DNA of 64,000 nt, from the NCBI RefSeq assembly GCF_004684085.1, contig NZ_SRHZ01000008.1, positions 62,001 through 126,000 on the forward strand, given 5' to 3'. The position numbers were made by a program, and so were the translations under genes. Positions within the stretch are counted from its first letter, which is position 1. The number at the start of each line of letters is the position of its first letter. The DNA is from Stenotrophomonas maltophilia (GTDB taxonomy: Bacteria > Pseudomonadota > Gammaproteobacteria > Xanthomonadales > Xanthomonadaceae). The notes under the pieces are model-generated. The model saw only the letters and a program-made list of their open reading frames with translations, was not told where the DNA came from and did not search any database. Of this stretch, positions 34,492 through 42,842 are shown piece after piece.

Positions 34492-35130
34492 TCAGTACGC
34501 CGCGGTGATGATCTGCTTCGGGTACTGGTGCGCCTCCAGCTCTGCGACGAACGCGGCGCCGTAGTCGGCGTAGCTGATGCGGCTGTGGCCGCTGGCATCG
34601 GCGAGGAAGGCCTTGGGCTGCACGCGGTACTGGCCGCGCTCTTCGCCCGGGCCGATTTCGGCGGCCGGCGAGAAGAAGGTCCAGTCCAGGTCGTCCACTG
34701 CCTGCAGGCGGTTGAACGCCTCGCGGTGGGCCAGCGCGTACGGCTTGTAGGCCTCCGGGAAGTTGGGGGTATCGACCAGCTGCACGCCGGGCGCCACTTC
34801 CAGGCTGCCGGCACCACCGACCACCACCAGGCGCGGCACGCCGGCCCTGCGTGCGGCGGCAGCCAGCTGCGCGGCGACCTCGCCGACGCGGCCGATGTCA
34901 TCGCCCGGGCGCGGGCCGTAGGCACTGGCCAGCACGTCGTGGCCGGCGATGGCGGCGACCAGCGCGTCCTGGTCATCCAGCGAGGCGATCACCGGATGGG
35001 CACCGGCCAGTTCAGCCGGAAGGTCCTGCGCGCTGCGCACGATGACAGTGAGTTCGTGGCCGTGGGCCAGCGCGTGGCGGGCGATCTGGCGGCCGATGTT
35101 GCCGGTGGAACCAACGAGGGCGATCTTCAT
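34492..35130 (-). CDS. NAD(P)-binding oxidoreductase, atypical SDR family
   Basis: A 212-residue Rossmann protein starting MKIALVGSTGNIGRQIARHA, with the glycine-rich NAD(P) site GSTGNIG. It resembles YwnB/NmrA-like proteins, which may be reductases or redox sensors. The Tyr-Lys catalytic pair of classical SDRs is not evident. It is divergent from a LysR regulator across a 108-bp spacer with a LysR-like inverted repeat, so it is the likely target. Confidence 0.8.
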   Translation of the reverse strand: MKIALVGSTGNIGRQIARHALAHGHELTVIVRSAQDLPAELAGAHPVIASLDDQDALVAAIAGHDVLASAYGPRPGDDIGRVGEVAAQLAAAARRAGVPRLVVVGGAGSLEVAPGVQLVDTPNFPEAYKPYALAHREAFNRLQAVDDLDWTFFSPAAEIGPGEERGQYRVQPKAFLADASGHSRISYADYGAAFVAELEAHQYPKQIITAAY

Positions 35131-35196
35131 GGCAGGACTCCGTGGGGCGATGTGGGGTGGGAATGGGGCCACTCTAGGCCGCTGCAGTCGCTCGAA

Positions 35197-35220
35197 AAAC
35201 AACGTATAACGCGCTTGTTT
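35197..35220. promoter_or_regulatory. LysR-type inverted repeat
   Basis: AAACAA (35197-35202) and TTGTTT (35215-35220) flank 12 bp, 18 bp before the lysR start and facing the divergent oxidoreductase gene. The AT-rich arms match a LysR box in size; the assignment is by position. Confidence 0.45.
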
Positions 35221-35238
35221 GTTGCATGGATCGAGCAT

Positions 35239-36168
35239 ATGGACCGAATGACCGCCATGACCGTGTTCGTCGAGGTCGCCGAGCGCGGCAGCCTCACCGC
35301 CGCCGCCGAGGTGCTGGACATGTCACGGGCGATGGTCAGTCGCTACCTGGCCGAGGTCGAGGGCTGGCTGGGTGCGCGCCTGCTGCACCGGACCACGCGT
35401 CGGATCAGCCTGACCGGACCGGGTGAGGCGGCGCTTGCGCGCTTCCGGCAAATGCTGGCGATCGGAGAGGAACTGCGGGGCGAACTGGCCAGCGATGACC
35501 CCGAGCCACACGGCACGCTGCGGGTAACGGCCAGCGTGTCGTTCGGGCAGAGTCACCTGGCACGGGCCGTGGCCGGTTTCGTCGCGCGCCATCCGGCGGC
35601 GCGCATCGAGCTGCTGCTGGTCGACCGGACGGTGAACCTGGTGGAGGAGCGGGTGGACCTGGCCGTGCGCATTGCGCGCCAGATCGACCCCAGCCTGATC
35701 GCACGTCGGCTGGCCACCTGCCGCTCGGTGCTGTGCGCGACGCCGTCCTACCTGCAGGCGCGCGGCACACCGACCGCGCCGGAGCACCTGGCCGCGCACA
35801 ACTGCCTGACCCACCACTACGTCGGCAAGAGCCTGTGGCAGCTGCACCGCGACGGCCGTTCGCTGTCGGTGGCGGTGGGCGGCAACATCAGCGCCAACGA
35901 GGCTTCGCTGCTGCTGGAGGCGGTACGCGCCGGCGCCGGCATCGCCATGCTGCCGACCTATCAGGTGGCGCCGTTCCTGCGCAGTGGCGAACTGGTTGAA
36001 CTGCTGCCCGAATTCAGTCTGGACGAATTGGGCATTCATGCGGTGTACGCGTCACGGCGCCAGCAGCCCGCTATCATGCGGCGATTCCTGGACTTCCTGG
36101 GCGAGTGCTTCGCCAGCCCGGCCTTCCAGGATCTGGATTGGCGCCCACCGGGCAAGGAGAACACATGA
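35239..36168 (+). CDS. LysR-family transcriptional regulator
   Basis: A 309-residue LysR protein: helix-turn-helix in MTVFVEVAERGSLTAAAEVL and SRAMVSRYLAEVE, then an effector domain ending DELGIHAVYASRR. It is divergent from the SDR-type gene, and its stop overlaps the start of a methyltransferase gene (ATGA), so it may control both sides. Confidence 0.9.
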   Translation: MDRMTAMTVFVEVAERGSLTAAAEVLDMSRAMVSRYLAEVEGWLGARLLHRTTRRISLTGPGEAALARFRQMLAIGEELRGELASDDPEPHGTLRVTASVSFGQSHLARAVAGFVARHPAARIELLLVDRTVNLVEERVDLAVRIARQIDPSLIARRLATCRSVLCATPSYLQARGTPTAPEHLAAHNCLTHHYVGKSLWQLHRDGRSLSVAVGGNISANEASLLLEAVRAGAGIAMLPTYQVAPFLRSGELVELLPEFSLDELGIHAVYASRRQQPAIMRRFLDFLGECFASPAFQDLDWRPPGKENT

Positions 36169-36956
36169 ACCATGGACAGGCCTTGATCGACCACAACCGT
36201 GCTGCCTGGGACCGCCAGGCCAGCGAAGTGCGCGAATGGTCGCGCCCGGTGGAAAGCTCAACGATTGCCGCCGCGCGCGAAGGCCGCTGGCAGGTGAACC
36301 TGACCCCACGCGCGTTGCCGCTGGATTGGCTGGGCGATGTACGCGGCCGCCGCATCCTGTGCCTGGCCTCGGCCGGTGGCCAGCAGGCACCGGTGCTGGC
36401 CGCCGCAGGCGCCGAGGTTACCGTGTTCGATCTCTCCGACGGCCAGCTGGAACAGGATCGCAGGGTCGCCGCGCGCGATGGCCTGCAGCTGCGCACCGTG
36501 CAGGGCGACATGCGCGATCTGCACGTGTTCGCCAACGACAGCTTCGATGTGGTGTTTCATCCGATCTCGAACCTGTACGTGCCCGATGTGCGTCCGGTGT
36601 GGACCGAATGCCGCCGCGTGCTGGCGCGCGACGGCATGCTGATGGCCAGCTTCTACAACCCGGTGCTGTTCGTCGGCGCGCGTGATCCGCAGCTGGATGC
36701 GCAGGGCCTGATCCGACCGCAGTACGCCATTCCCTATTCGGACCTGGAAGACCTGCCGCCGGCCGAACGCGAGGCGAAGCTGGCCCGTGGCGATGCGCTG
36801 ACCTTTGGCCACAGCCTGACCGAACTGATCGGCGGGCAGCTGGATGCCGGTTTCGTCATCGATCGCTTCATGGAAGACTGGCAGCCGCAACCGCGCTTCC
36901 TGATCGACCGCTATCTGCCCACCTTCCTGGCCACCCGCGCGCGCCGGATCGGTTGA
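36165..36956 (+). CDS. class I SAM-dependent methyltransferase
   Basis: A 263-residue methyltransferase: SAM-binding segment ILCLASAGGQQAPVLAAAGA, the acidic ribose-binding VTVFDLSDGQLEQD, and FDVVFHPISNLYV as motif IV. Ubiquinone/menaquinone-type (UbiE-like) enzymes share this fold, but the substrate is unknown. It overlaps the lysR stop by 4 bases, so it is in that transcript. Confidence 0.8.
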   Translation: MNHGQALIDHNRAAWDRQASEVREWSRPVESSTIAAAREGRWQVNLTPRALPLDWLGDVRGRRILCLASAGGQQAPVLAAAGAEVTVFDLSDGQLEQDRRVAARDGLQLRTVQGDMRDLHVFANDSFDVVFHPISNLYVPDVRPVWTECRRVLARDGMLMASFYNPVLFVGARDPQLDAQGLIRPQYAIPYSDLEDLPPAEREAKLARGDALTFGHSLTELIGGQLDAGFVIDRFMEDWQPQPRFLIDRYLPTFLATRARRIG

Positions 36957-36982
36957 GGCGGAGCCGCCCCAGAAGCGGCGAC

Positions 36983-36998
36983 GTACAATGGACGGCCC
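36983..36998 (+). promoter_or_regulatory. -10 region of gph, shared with rsmC
   Basis: TACAAT at 36984-36989 lies inside 16 bases identical to those upstream of rsmC (26117-26132). The ATG at 36988 overlaps this box, which is why the TTG at 37021 is taken as the gph start. Confidence 0.5.
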
Positions 36999-37020
36999 CA
37001 CGTCATGCAGGTGCCGTCCC

Positions 37021-37692
37021 TTGTCGTATCCCTATCCGCTGGTCGTGTTCGACCTCGATGGCACGCTGGTCGACAGCGCAGCTGATATCGCCGAAGCACT
37101 GAATCGCACGCTGGAGGACATCGGCGTGGCCCGTGTGCCGGAAGCCACCGTGCTGGGCTGGATCGGCGACGGTGTGCGCCGGTTGGTCGAGCAGGCCGTG
37201 CATGCGGCGGGCCGCGAGGTCGACATGGGCGAAGTGATGCCGGTCTTCATGGTGCACTACCGCGAATGCCTGCTGCGCAGCCCGCGCCTGTTCGATGGCG
37301 TGGGTGAAGCGCTGACGCAACTGCGTGCATGCAACGTGCCGCTGGCGATCTGCACCAACAAGCCCGAAGCACTGGTGCCGCCGCTGCTGCAGTACCTGGG
37401 CATCGGCGATGCGTTCGCGCTGATACTGGGTGGCGATTCACTGCCGCAGCGCAAGCCCAGCGGCGAGCCGCTGCGGCACATCGCCGCGCACTTCGGTCTG
37501 CCGGTGGAGGCGTGCCTGATGGTGGGTGATTCGTTGACCGACTACCGCGCTGCTGAAGATGCCGGCATGCCGATTGCGCTGGTGCGTTATGGCTATCCGC
37601 GCGGCCTGGACCTTGCCACCGCGCATGCGGTGGCGGTCATGGATGACCTGCGTGAGCTGCCGGGGTTGGCTGCCGACTGTCCGACGCCGTGA
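37021..37692 (+). CDS. gph: phosphoglycolate phosphatase
   Basis: A 223-residue HAD hydrolase with the nucleophile motif VVFDLDGTLVDSAADI, motif II ICTNKP, and motifs III/IV KPSGEPL and MVGDSLTDYRAA. Length and the DSAADIAEALN helix match Gph, which removes 2-phosphoglycolate formed in DNA repair and oxidative metabolism. The start is probably the TTG at 37021; the in-frame ATG 11 codons upstream overlaps the -10 box. Confidence 0.85.
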   Translation: MSYPYPLVVFDLDGTLVDSAADIAEALNRTLEDIGVARVPEATVLGWIGDGVRRLVEQAVHAAGREVDMGEVMPVFMVHYRECLLRSPRLFDGVGEALTQLRACNVPLAICTNKPEALVPPLLQYLGIGDAFALILGGDSLPQRKPSGEPLRHIAAHFGLPVEACLMVGDSLTDYRAAEDAGMPIALVRYGYPRGLDLATAHAVAVMDDLRELPGLAADCPTP

Positions 37693-37698
37693 TCCGCT

Positions 37699-37752
37699 CG
37701 CCGGGCATGGCCCGGCGCTACCGATCATGTAGATCGACGCCATGCGTCGATG
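37699..37752. repeat. two GTAG REP elements of different stem type
   Basis: A GCCGGGC-type unit ending CTAC at 37699-37721 is followed by a GTAG-headed ATCGACGC-CAT-GCGTCGAT unit at 37729-37752, between the convergent gph and btuB genes. Confidence 0.8.
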
Positions 37753-37762
37753 GCGTGGATCG

Positions 37763-39607
37763 CTATTTCGGCTGGTAACGCACGCTCAGCTGGTACTCGC
37801 GGCCGGGCTGGTTGAACAACGCTACCGTCTCGTAGCGGCGATCGAACACATTGGCCGCACGCGCCAGCAACGACCACGACGGCGTCAGCGCGTACTCGGC
37901 ACGCAGGTCCAGCGTGCCGTAGCCACCAACCTTCACCGAGTTGCTGGCGTTGTCAAAGCGCTTGCCCGCACCCTGCACGGTCAGGCCGGCGCGGAAGTCA
38001 CCGAAGCGGCGGTCGATGTCCAGGCGCGCGGTCTGCTGTGCACGGCGCGGCAGCCAGTTGTCGAACTGGGTACTGCCGTGGGTGCGGTTGCGCGGGTCGG
38101 TGTAGCTCAGCTGCGCGTTGACGTCGAAGCCGGCCAGCAGCACGCCACCGGTCAGCTCGGCACCACGGATGCGTGCCTTCTCAACCTGCTGCATTTTCAT
38201 CGTGGACGCATCGTAGGTGATCAGGTCATCGATGCGGGTTTCGTATATATCCAAGCCCCAATGCCAACCCTGGCCCTGCTGCGAAACGCCGAGGTTTGCG
38301 CTCTTGGACTTTTCCGGGTTCAACGTCGACACGCCGCTCCATGGGTCATACAGGTCACTGAAGGTCGGTGCCTTGAAAGCTGTGCCGTAGCTGGCATTGA
38401 GGCGCAGGCCATGGTCCAGCTGCATCGCCCAGCCGGCGCTGCCGGTGGCATGGTTGCCGAACTGCTGGTTGTCGTCGTTGCGTGCGCTGACCTGTAGCTG
38501 GTGGCGGCCGAAGCGTCCCTGGTACTGCACGAATACGCCGGTGTTGCGGCGGCTGTCGACCCGATAGTCCGCGCTGCTGCCGTCCAGGTTGTCTTCGCTC
38601 CAGTCCACGCCGGTGCTCAGCAGCTGACCTTCGGCCAGCGTGATGTCACCCTGCAGCGAGGCGCTGTCACGATGGGTCTGGGCGCTGCCAAACACCCCCG
38701 ATGCGCCGAAGTTGTCCGACTCGTTGTCGCTGCGGCCGACGTTGGCGGTGAACGCCAGTCGCTCCGACGGGGTGTAGCGCACCTTGCCGGCCAGCACCTG
38801 CTGGCGGGTTTCCGAGTAGTTGTAGTAACCGTCGTAGTGATTCTTGCCGTCGGCGCGCAGTGCGCTGCCTTCCACGTTCCACTGGTCGTTGAAGCTGTAA
38901 CCGCCGCGCAGGCTCTTGGACAGGTTGCGGTAGCCATCGCGGTCGTGTTCGTCGGCAAAGCAGCCGGCAGTGAACACCGAGGAAGAGCCGCGGCAGGCAT
39001 CGATGCCGTCAGAATGCTGGTAGGCGATATCCGCGCCGAACCAGCCGCGCTCGGTGCCGCCGCCGATGCCGCCGCTGGCTTCACGCAGCCCGTTGCTGCC
39101 GCCGCCGAGCTGGAAGTGCGGAGCGAAATCGCCCTGGTTGCGGCGGGTGAAGATCTGGATCACGCCGCCGATGGCGTCGGCGCCGTACAGGCTCGACTGC
39201 GGGCCGCGTACGATTTCCACGCGCTCGATCTGCGCCAGCGGCAGGTCCTGGTACATGGCCAGGCCGAGGTCGGCACTGTTGATGCGCACGCCATCGACCA
39301 GCACCACGGTATGGCCGGAGTTGGTGCCACGCAGGAACAACGAGCTCTGCTTGCCCAGGCCGCCGGTATTGGTCAGGTTGATGCCGGCGCGGCCGCGCAG
39401 CAGTTCCTGCAGCGAAGTGGCCTGGCTGGATTCGATCTGTGCACGGTCGATCACCTGCGCCGGTGCGATGCTGTCCTGCAGGGCGATCGGGGTGCGGGTG
39501 GCGGTGACCAGGATCTGGTCGAGCGCCGATGTGTCATCGGCGGCCTGGGCCAGCACGGGCAGCGCGGCCAGGACGGCCAGGGACAGCATTCGGGACTGCA
39601 GCTTCAT
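37763..39607 (-). CDS. btuB: TonB-dependent vitamin B12 receptor
   Basis: A 614-residue outer-membrane receptor: signal peptide (about 1-22), TonB box in DQILVTATRTP, a plug domain (IERVEIVRGPQSSLYGADAI), and a 22-strand barrel ending in YQLSVRYQPK. Assignment to B12 rests on the BtuB-like size and plug plus a cobalamin riboswitch directly upstream. No other cobalamin transport or synthesis gene lies in the window. Confidence 0.92.
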   Translation of the reverse strand: MKLQSRMLSLAVLAALPVLAQAADDTSALDQILVTATRTPIALQDSIAPAQVIDRAQIESSQATSLQELLRGRAGINLTNTGGLGKQSSLFLRGTNSGHTVVLVDGVRINSADLGLAMYQDLPLAQIERVEIVRGPQSSLYGADAIGGVIQIFTRRNQGDFAPHFQLGGGSNGLREASGGIGGGTERGWFGADIAYQHSDGIDACRGSSSVFTAGCFADEHDRDGYRNLSKSLRGGYSFNDQWNVEGSALRADGKNHYDGYYNYSETRQQVLAGKVRYTPSERLAFTANVGRSDNESDNFGASGVFGSAQTHRDSASLQGDITLAEGQLLSTGVDWSEDNLDGSSADYRVDSRRNTGVFVQYQGRFGRHQLQVSARNDDNQQFGNHATGSAGWAMQLDHGLRLNASYGTAFKAPTFSDLYDPWSGVSTLNPEKSKSANLGVSQQGQGWHWGLDIYETRIDDLITYDASTMKMQQVEKARIRGAELTGGVLLAGFDVNAQLSYTDPRNRTHGSTQFDNWLPRRAQQTARLDIDRRFGDFRAGLTVQGAGKRFDNASNSVKVGGYGTLDLRAEYALTPSWSLLARAANVFDRRYETVALFNQPGREYQLSVRYQPK

Positions 39608-39738
39608 CGGGAACTCCGGGTGCCACGCACGCCCGCGTGGCGAAGGGGAGGAGCCGCAAACGCAGGCACGCGCCGATGCCGCAGCGCAGGCCGCGATCAT
39701 CCAGCGCCATGCCCACCGCATCGCGACCTTGAGGCTTC

Positions 39739-39905
39739 CGGGCCGGTCTCCGGGCTTGCCGCCAGGTGGCGCGAGGCCACCGTCCAGGCGCCTTCCCATG
39801 CATGCGGCACAGTGGCGTTGTTGCCTGGAACTGACGTGCTTACCGTTGCGGGGGCAGCGCCGGCATGGCGTGGGAACACGCGTCACCGGCTTCCCGTTTC
39901 AACCT
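39739..39905 (-). ncRNA. cobalamin (AdoCbl) riboswitch
   Basis: Reading the minus strand, the btuB leader contains GAAACGGGAAGCCGGTG, then GCTGCCCCCGCAACGGTAAG (the B12-box region), CCACTGTGCC, GGGAAGGCG and finally AAGCCCGGAGACCGGCC. These are the conserved blocks of the cobalamin riboswitch in the right order. It ends about 130 bp before btuB and should lower expression when B12 is plentiful. Binding is by family knowledge, not shown here. Confidence 0.93.
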
Positions 39906-40007
39906 GCCGGCCGTGGCCGCAGGTCACCTGGAAGTGCGCGCAGTCTACGGCATCGCCAGCTGGTAGAGTGAAGGCCGTCGCACGCACTGCGGTTGGGAAG
40001 CGGGAAC

Positions 40008-41135
40008 ATGGTTGCAAAGGATCGCTTGCAGTTCCTCGATTCGCTTCGAGGCTTGGCCGCCGTCTATGTCGTGCTGTTTCACGTCCAGTCGATGCCAGCG
40101 CCGACGTTGCCCGTTGCGGCCGGGTTGTTGCCGGTACTGCAGCTGGGAGCCACCGGCGTCGCCCTGTTCTTCGTGATCAGCGCGTTCTCCCTGTGCTACA
40201 CCCAACCTCGCCACAAGGCCAGCGGACGGCCCTTGCTGAGTTTTTACCTGCACCGCTTCCTGCGGATTGCGCCGCTGTTCTACGTGTTGCTGGCGTTCTC
40301 GATCTTCCGCGATGGCCGAGGCAGCCATGCCGGCCATCCCTGGGCCGAGATCGTTGCCAATGCCACGTTCACCTTCAACCTGTTTCCCGGCTGGGAGCAG
40401 GGCATTGTCTGGGCCAGCTGGGCGGTTGGCGTGGAAATGCTGTTCTACGTCATCTTCCCTGCGCTGTACCTGCTGGTGAATGACGGACGCCGGGCCTGGA
40501 TGCTCCTCTTGTCGCTGCTGGGGCTGGCGGCGTTGGCCGGAACCGGCGCGCTGGCTGCACGCGCGGAAGCTTCACTGGGCAGCTATGGCTGGCTGACGCA
40601 CGCGCCCGTGTTCGCGATGGGGCTGGTGGCATTCCACGCGTACAACGCGCTCTCGCAACTGCCTCCGGTGCGGGCGCGGTGGTGGGGGATGGCACTCAAC
40701 CTGGCCGGTGCCCTGTTGCTGTTGCTGGTCGTGGCGGGAATCGCAGGTGGCTGGAGCGGGGCAGGACAATGGCAGCTGGCCGGCCTGGGCTATCTGGCAG
40801 TGCTGCTGGGCTGCTCGCAATGCCCGCCCCGTCTGCTTGTCAACCGGGCGACGGCCTGGCTGGGTACGGTGAGTTACTCGCTCTACCTGGGGCATCCCAT
40901 TGTCATCGCCGTGCTGGGACCGGTGCTGCGCCGGTTGCTTGCGTATGTTGGTGACGGGACATCCGGCTATCTGCTGTGCGCTGCACTGGTGCTGGCGGTC
41001 GCACTCCCGCTGGCTGCGCTGGGACATCGTTGCATCGAAGCACCCATGATCCGACTGGGTAAACGCATGATGGCGTCGCTGTCTGCTTCACGCGCAGGAC
41101 TCCGTACCGGGCAGGCTGAGGGCGGCCCACGCTAG
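40008..41135 (+). CDS. acyltransferase 3 family membrane protein
   Basis: A 375-residue integral membrane protein with about 10 helices. It starts with LQFLDSLRGLAAVYVVLFHV, the signature of the OafA/acyltransferase-3 family, and contains the R-H motif region YLHRFLRIAPLF. Such enzymes O-acylate surface sugars or related molecules. GGGAAG precedes the ATG. It stands alone between btuB and a phosphatase; no polysaccharide genes adjoin, so the acceptor is unknown. Confidence 0.85.
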   Translation: MVAKDRLQFLDSLRGLAAVYVVLFHVQSMPAPTLPVAAGLLPVLQLGATGVALFFVISAFSLCYTQPRHKASGRPLLSFYLHRFLRIAPLFYVLLAFSIFRDGRGSHAGHPWAEIVANATFTFNLFPGWEQGIVWASWAVGVEMLFYVIFPALYLLVNDGRRAWMLLLSLLGLAALAGTGALAARAEASLGSYGWLTHAPVFAMGLVAFHAYNALSQLPPVRARWWGMALNLAGALLLLLVVAGIAGGWSGAGQWQLAGLGYLAVLLGCSQCPPRLLVNRATAWLGTVSYSLYLGHPIVIAVLGPVLRRLLAYVGDGTSGYLLCAALVLAVALPLAALGHRCIEAPMIRLGKRMMASLSASRAGLRTGQAEGGPR

Positions 41136-41179
41136 AATGACGCGCCCCGCTATGGGGACGCTGTCCGGAAGTGGTGTTC

Positions 41180-41266
41180 ATGATGTTGCTTCAATCGCCG
41201 ATCTCTCCTGCGCCGTGCGCGTACCCGTCGCTGACCAGCGTGCTGCACGCGGTTGCGGTGCCATGA
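41180..41266 (+). CDS. possible 28-codon upstream ORF coupled to the phosphatase
   Basis: ATG ATG TTG CTT encodes MMLLQSPISPAPCAYPSL and ten further residues, ending at a TGA that overlaps the ATG of the next gene (ATGA). GGAAG lies 8 bases upstream. The phosphatase itself has no clear ribosome site, so this ORF may deliver ribosomes to it. Low confidence; it could be chance. Confidence 0.3.
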   Translation: MMLLQSPISPAPCAYPSLTSVLHAVAVP

Positions 41267-41841
41267 TCCTCGACCTGGTCCGCCACGCCGGCAATGGTCG
41301 CGATGAATTTCTAGATGGCCGCAGTGATCCAGCGCAGCTGGCCCGCCTGCCGCAGGAACTGGTCGACGCTTACGCCGCGCAGCCCTGGGAGCGGGTGATC
41401 AGTTCGCCGCGGCTGCGCTCGCTGCACACCGCGATGGCGCTGGCGACTCCGCGTGGGTTGGACGTGGAGACGGACGAGGAATGGGAAGAGCTGGACTTCG
41501 GTGATTGGGACGGGCAGTCGCTGTTCGACCTGCCGGAGCACGCATTGGCGGCCTTCCACGCGGATCCGCATGCGTTCCCGCCGCCGAACGGCGAAAGTTG
41601 GGGCCACTTCGAACGGCGCATCGCACGCGCGCTGGATCGCCTGCTGGACCACGACGACCCAGTGCCGACGCTGGTGGTCAGCCACGGCGGCCCGCTGCGC
41701 ATGGTGCTGTCGCAGGTCTGCGGCCTGCCGATGTCGCTGTGCTGGGCGCTGCGCATCGATCACGGCACCCGCCTGCGGGTGTGGCTGGAACGCGGAGAAG
41801 CAGGGCTGGTGGGTGAGCTGCTCGAGCTGCAGCAGCCCTGA
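41263..41841 (+). CDS. histidine phosphatase family protein (possible alpha-ribazole phosphatase)
   Basis: A 192-residue phosphoglycerate-mutase-like phosphatase: catalytic His8 in LVRHAGN, ISSPRLRS, the acid residue in EEWEELDFGDWDG, and the second His in VVSHGGPLRM. The EELDFGDWDG region resembles CobC, which would dephosphorylate alpha-ribazole phosphate in B12 synthesis. Only btuB, and no other cob gene, is near, so a general phosphatase is equally possible. Confidence 0.75.
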   Translation: MILDLVRHAGNGRDEFLDGRSDPAQLARLPQELVDAYAAQPWERVISSPRLRSLHTAMALATPRGLDVETDEEWEELDFGDWDGQSLFDLPEHALAAFHADPHAFPPPNGESWGHFERRIARALDRLLDHDDPVPTLVVSHGGPLRMVLSQVCGLPMSLCWALRIDHGTRLRVWLERGEAGLVGELLELQQP

Positions 41842-41848
41842 GCGTGCC

Positions 41849-41912
41849 CGCCGGGCACGACCCGGCGCTACCGATCCCGCATCACAGTGGTAGTGCCGGC
41901 CGCTGGCCTGCA
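41849..41912. repeat. two degenerate GTAG REP elements
   Basis: A GCCGGGC-type unit with a CAC loop change at 41849-41871 and a diverged GTAG unit (stem GCCGGCCGC/GGCC) at 41890-41912, between convergent genes. Confidence 0.65.
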
Positions 41913-41932
41913 TTCCCAGGAACGCGGAGGCC

Positions 41933-42295
41933 TCAATCCTCGTCCGCGCGCTCGTCCACGCTGTCTTCAGCGTCGTCGTCAGCATCGAAGTGCTGCTCAT
42001 GCACCGGGCCCGAGGCCGGGCCGGCCGCCTTCAGCGGGTGCGCGGCGATGCGCGCTTCATAGTCCTGCACCAGCGCCTCACGTTGCGGCTCGCTCAGCTC
42101 CTGCCAATGGCAGTCCAGCAACGCACCTTCCAGTGAATAGAGCAGGTTCAAGCTCGGCTTGAAGCCGGCGCGCTTGACCTTGACGAACGCGCCGACTGCG
42201 CCGATCGCAACCAGGTCTTCGCGGCTGCGCAGGCCGACCTGACGCAGCCAGGCTGCACTCTTGGGGCCGATGTTGCGCAGCTTCGGTGCGCTCAT
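41933..42295 (-). CDS. TfoX C-terminal-domain protein
   Basis: A 120-residue protein starting MSAPKLRNIGPKSAAWLRQV, the helix-hairpin-helix-like start of the TfoX/Sxy C-terminal domain, followed by an acidic tail (DADDDAEDSVDERADED). The N-terminal TfoX domain is absent. Full-length TfoX proteins act in competence control; the role of this short form is unknown. The start overlaps the stop of msrC by 3 bases. Confidence 0.75.
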   Translation of the reverse strand: MSAPKLRNIGPKSAAWLRQVGLRSREDLVAIGAVGAFVKVKRAGFKPSLNLLYSLEGALLDCHWQELSEPQREALVQDYEARIAAHPLKAAGPASGPVHEQHFDADDDAEDSVDERADED

Positions 42296-42774
42296 CCCAG
42301 CGCCTCGACGAACACGCGGGCGATGGCTTCCAGGCCAGTCTGGTCGTCGGCGTCGAAGCGGCCGACCTTCGGGCTGTCGATGTCGAACACGCCGATCAGT
42401 TCCTCGCCACGCAGCAGCGGTACCACCAGTTCCGAGCGCGAGGCCGAATCGCAGGCGATGTGGCCGGGGAAGGCATCCACGTCGTCCACGCGCTGGGTCA
42501 CGCGCTGGCTGGCGGCGGCACCGCACACGCCCTTGTCCAGCGGGATGCGCACGCAGGCGGGCAGGCCCTGGAACGGACCCACCACCAGCTCCTTGCCGTC
42601 GTACAGGTAGAAGCCCACCCAGTTCAGGTCGGGCAGGGCGTGGTAGACCAGCGCGGAGAGGTTGGCCGCATTGGCGATGCGGTCGGACTCGGCGTAGACC
42701 AGGCCACGGGCCTGTTCCAGCAGCTGGGCGTATTGTTCCGGCTTGCTGCCGGTGAGCGAGGCATTGGCGAACAT
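42292..42774 (-). CDS. msrC: free methionine-(R)-sulfoxide reductase (GAF domain)
   Basis: A 160-residue single GAF-domain enzyme of the fRMsr/YebR family. Expected cysteines occur in LDKGVCGAAAS and in AFPGHIACDSASRSELVVPL, and YDGKELVVGPFQG is also typical. It reduces free, not protein-bound, methionine-R-sulfoxide. Its stop overlaps the TfoX-domain gene, forming a two-gene operon divergent from bioD. Confidence 0.9.
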   Translation of the reverse strand: MFANASLTGSKPEQYAQLLEQARGLVYAESDRIANAANLSALVYHALPDLNWVGFYLYDGKELVVGPFQGLPACVRIPLDKGVCGAAASQRVTQRVDDVDAFPGHIACDSASRSELVVPLLRGEELIGVFDIDSPKVGRFDADDQTGLEAIARVFVEALG

Positions 42775-42842
42775 GCCCGCAGTCTAGCAAGCGCGCCGGG
42801 CCGGCGATAATGCACGCTCTGTTGCCCCGCTGGAGCTTATCG

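Noticed and set aside
36988..37020. ATG at 36988 as the gph start
   Set aside because: It overlaps the TACAAT -10 box shared with rsmC and adds a Cys/Arg-rich stretch absent from the family.
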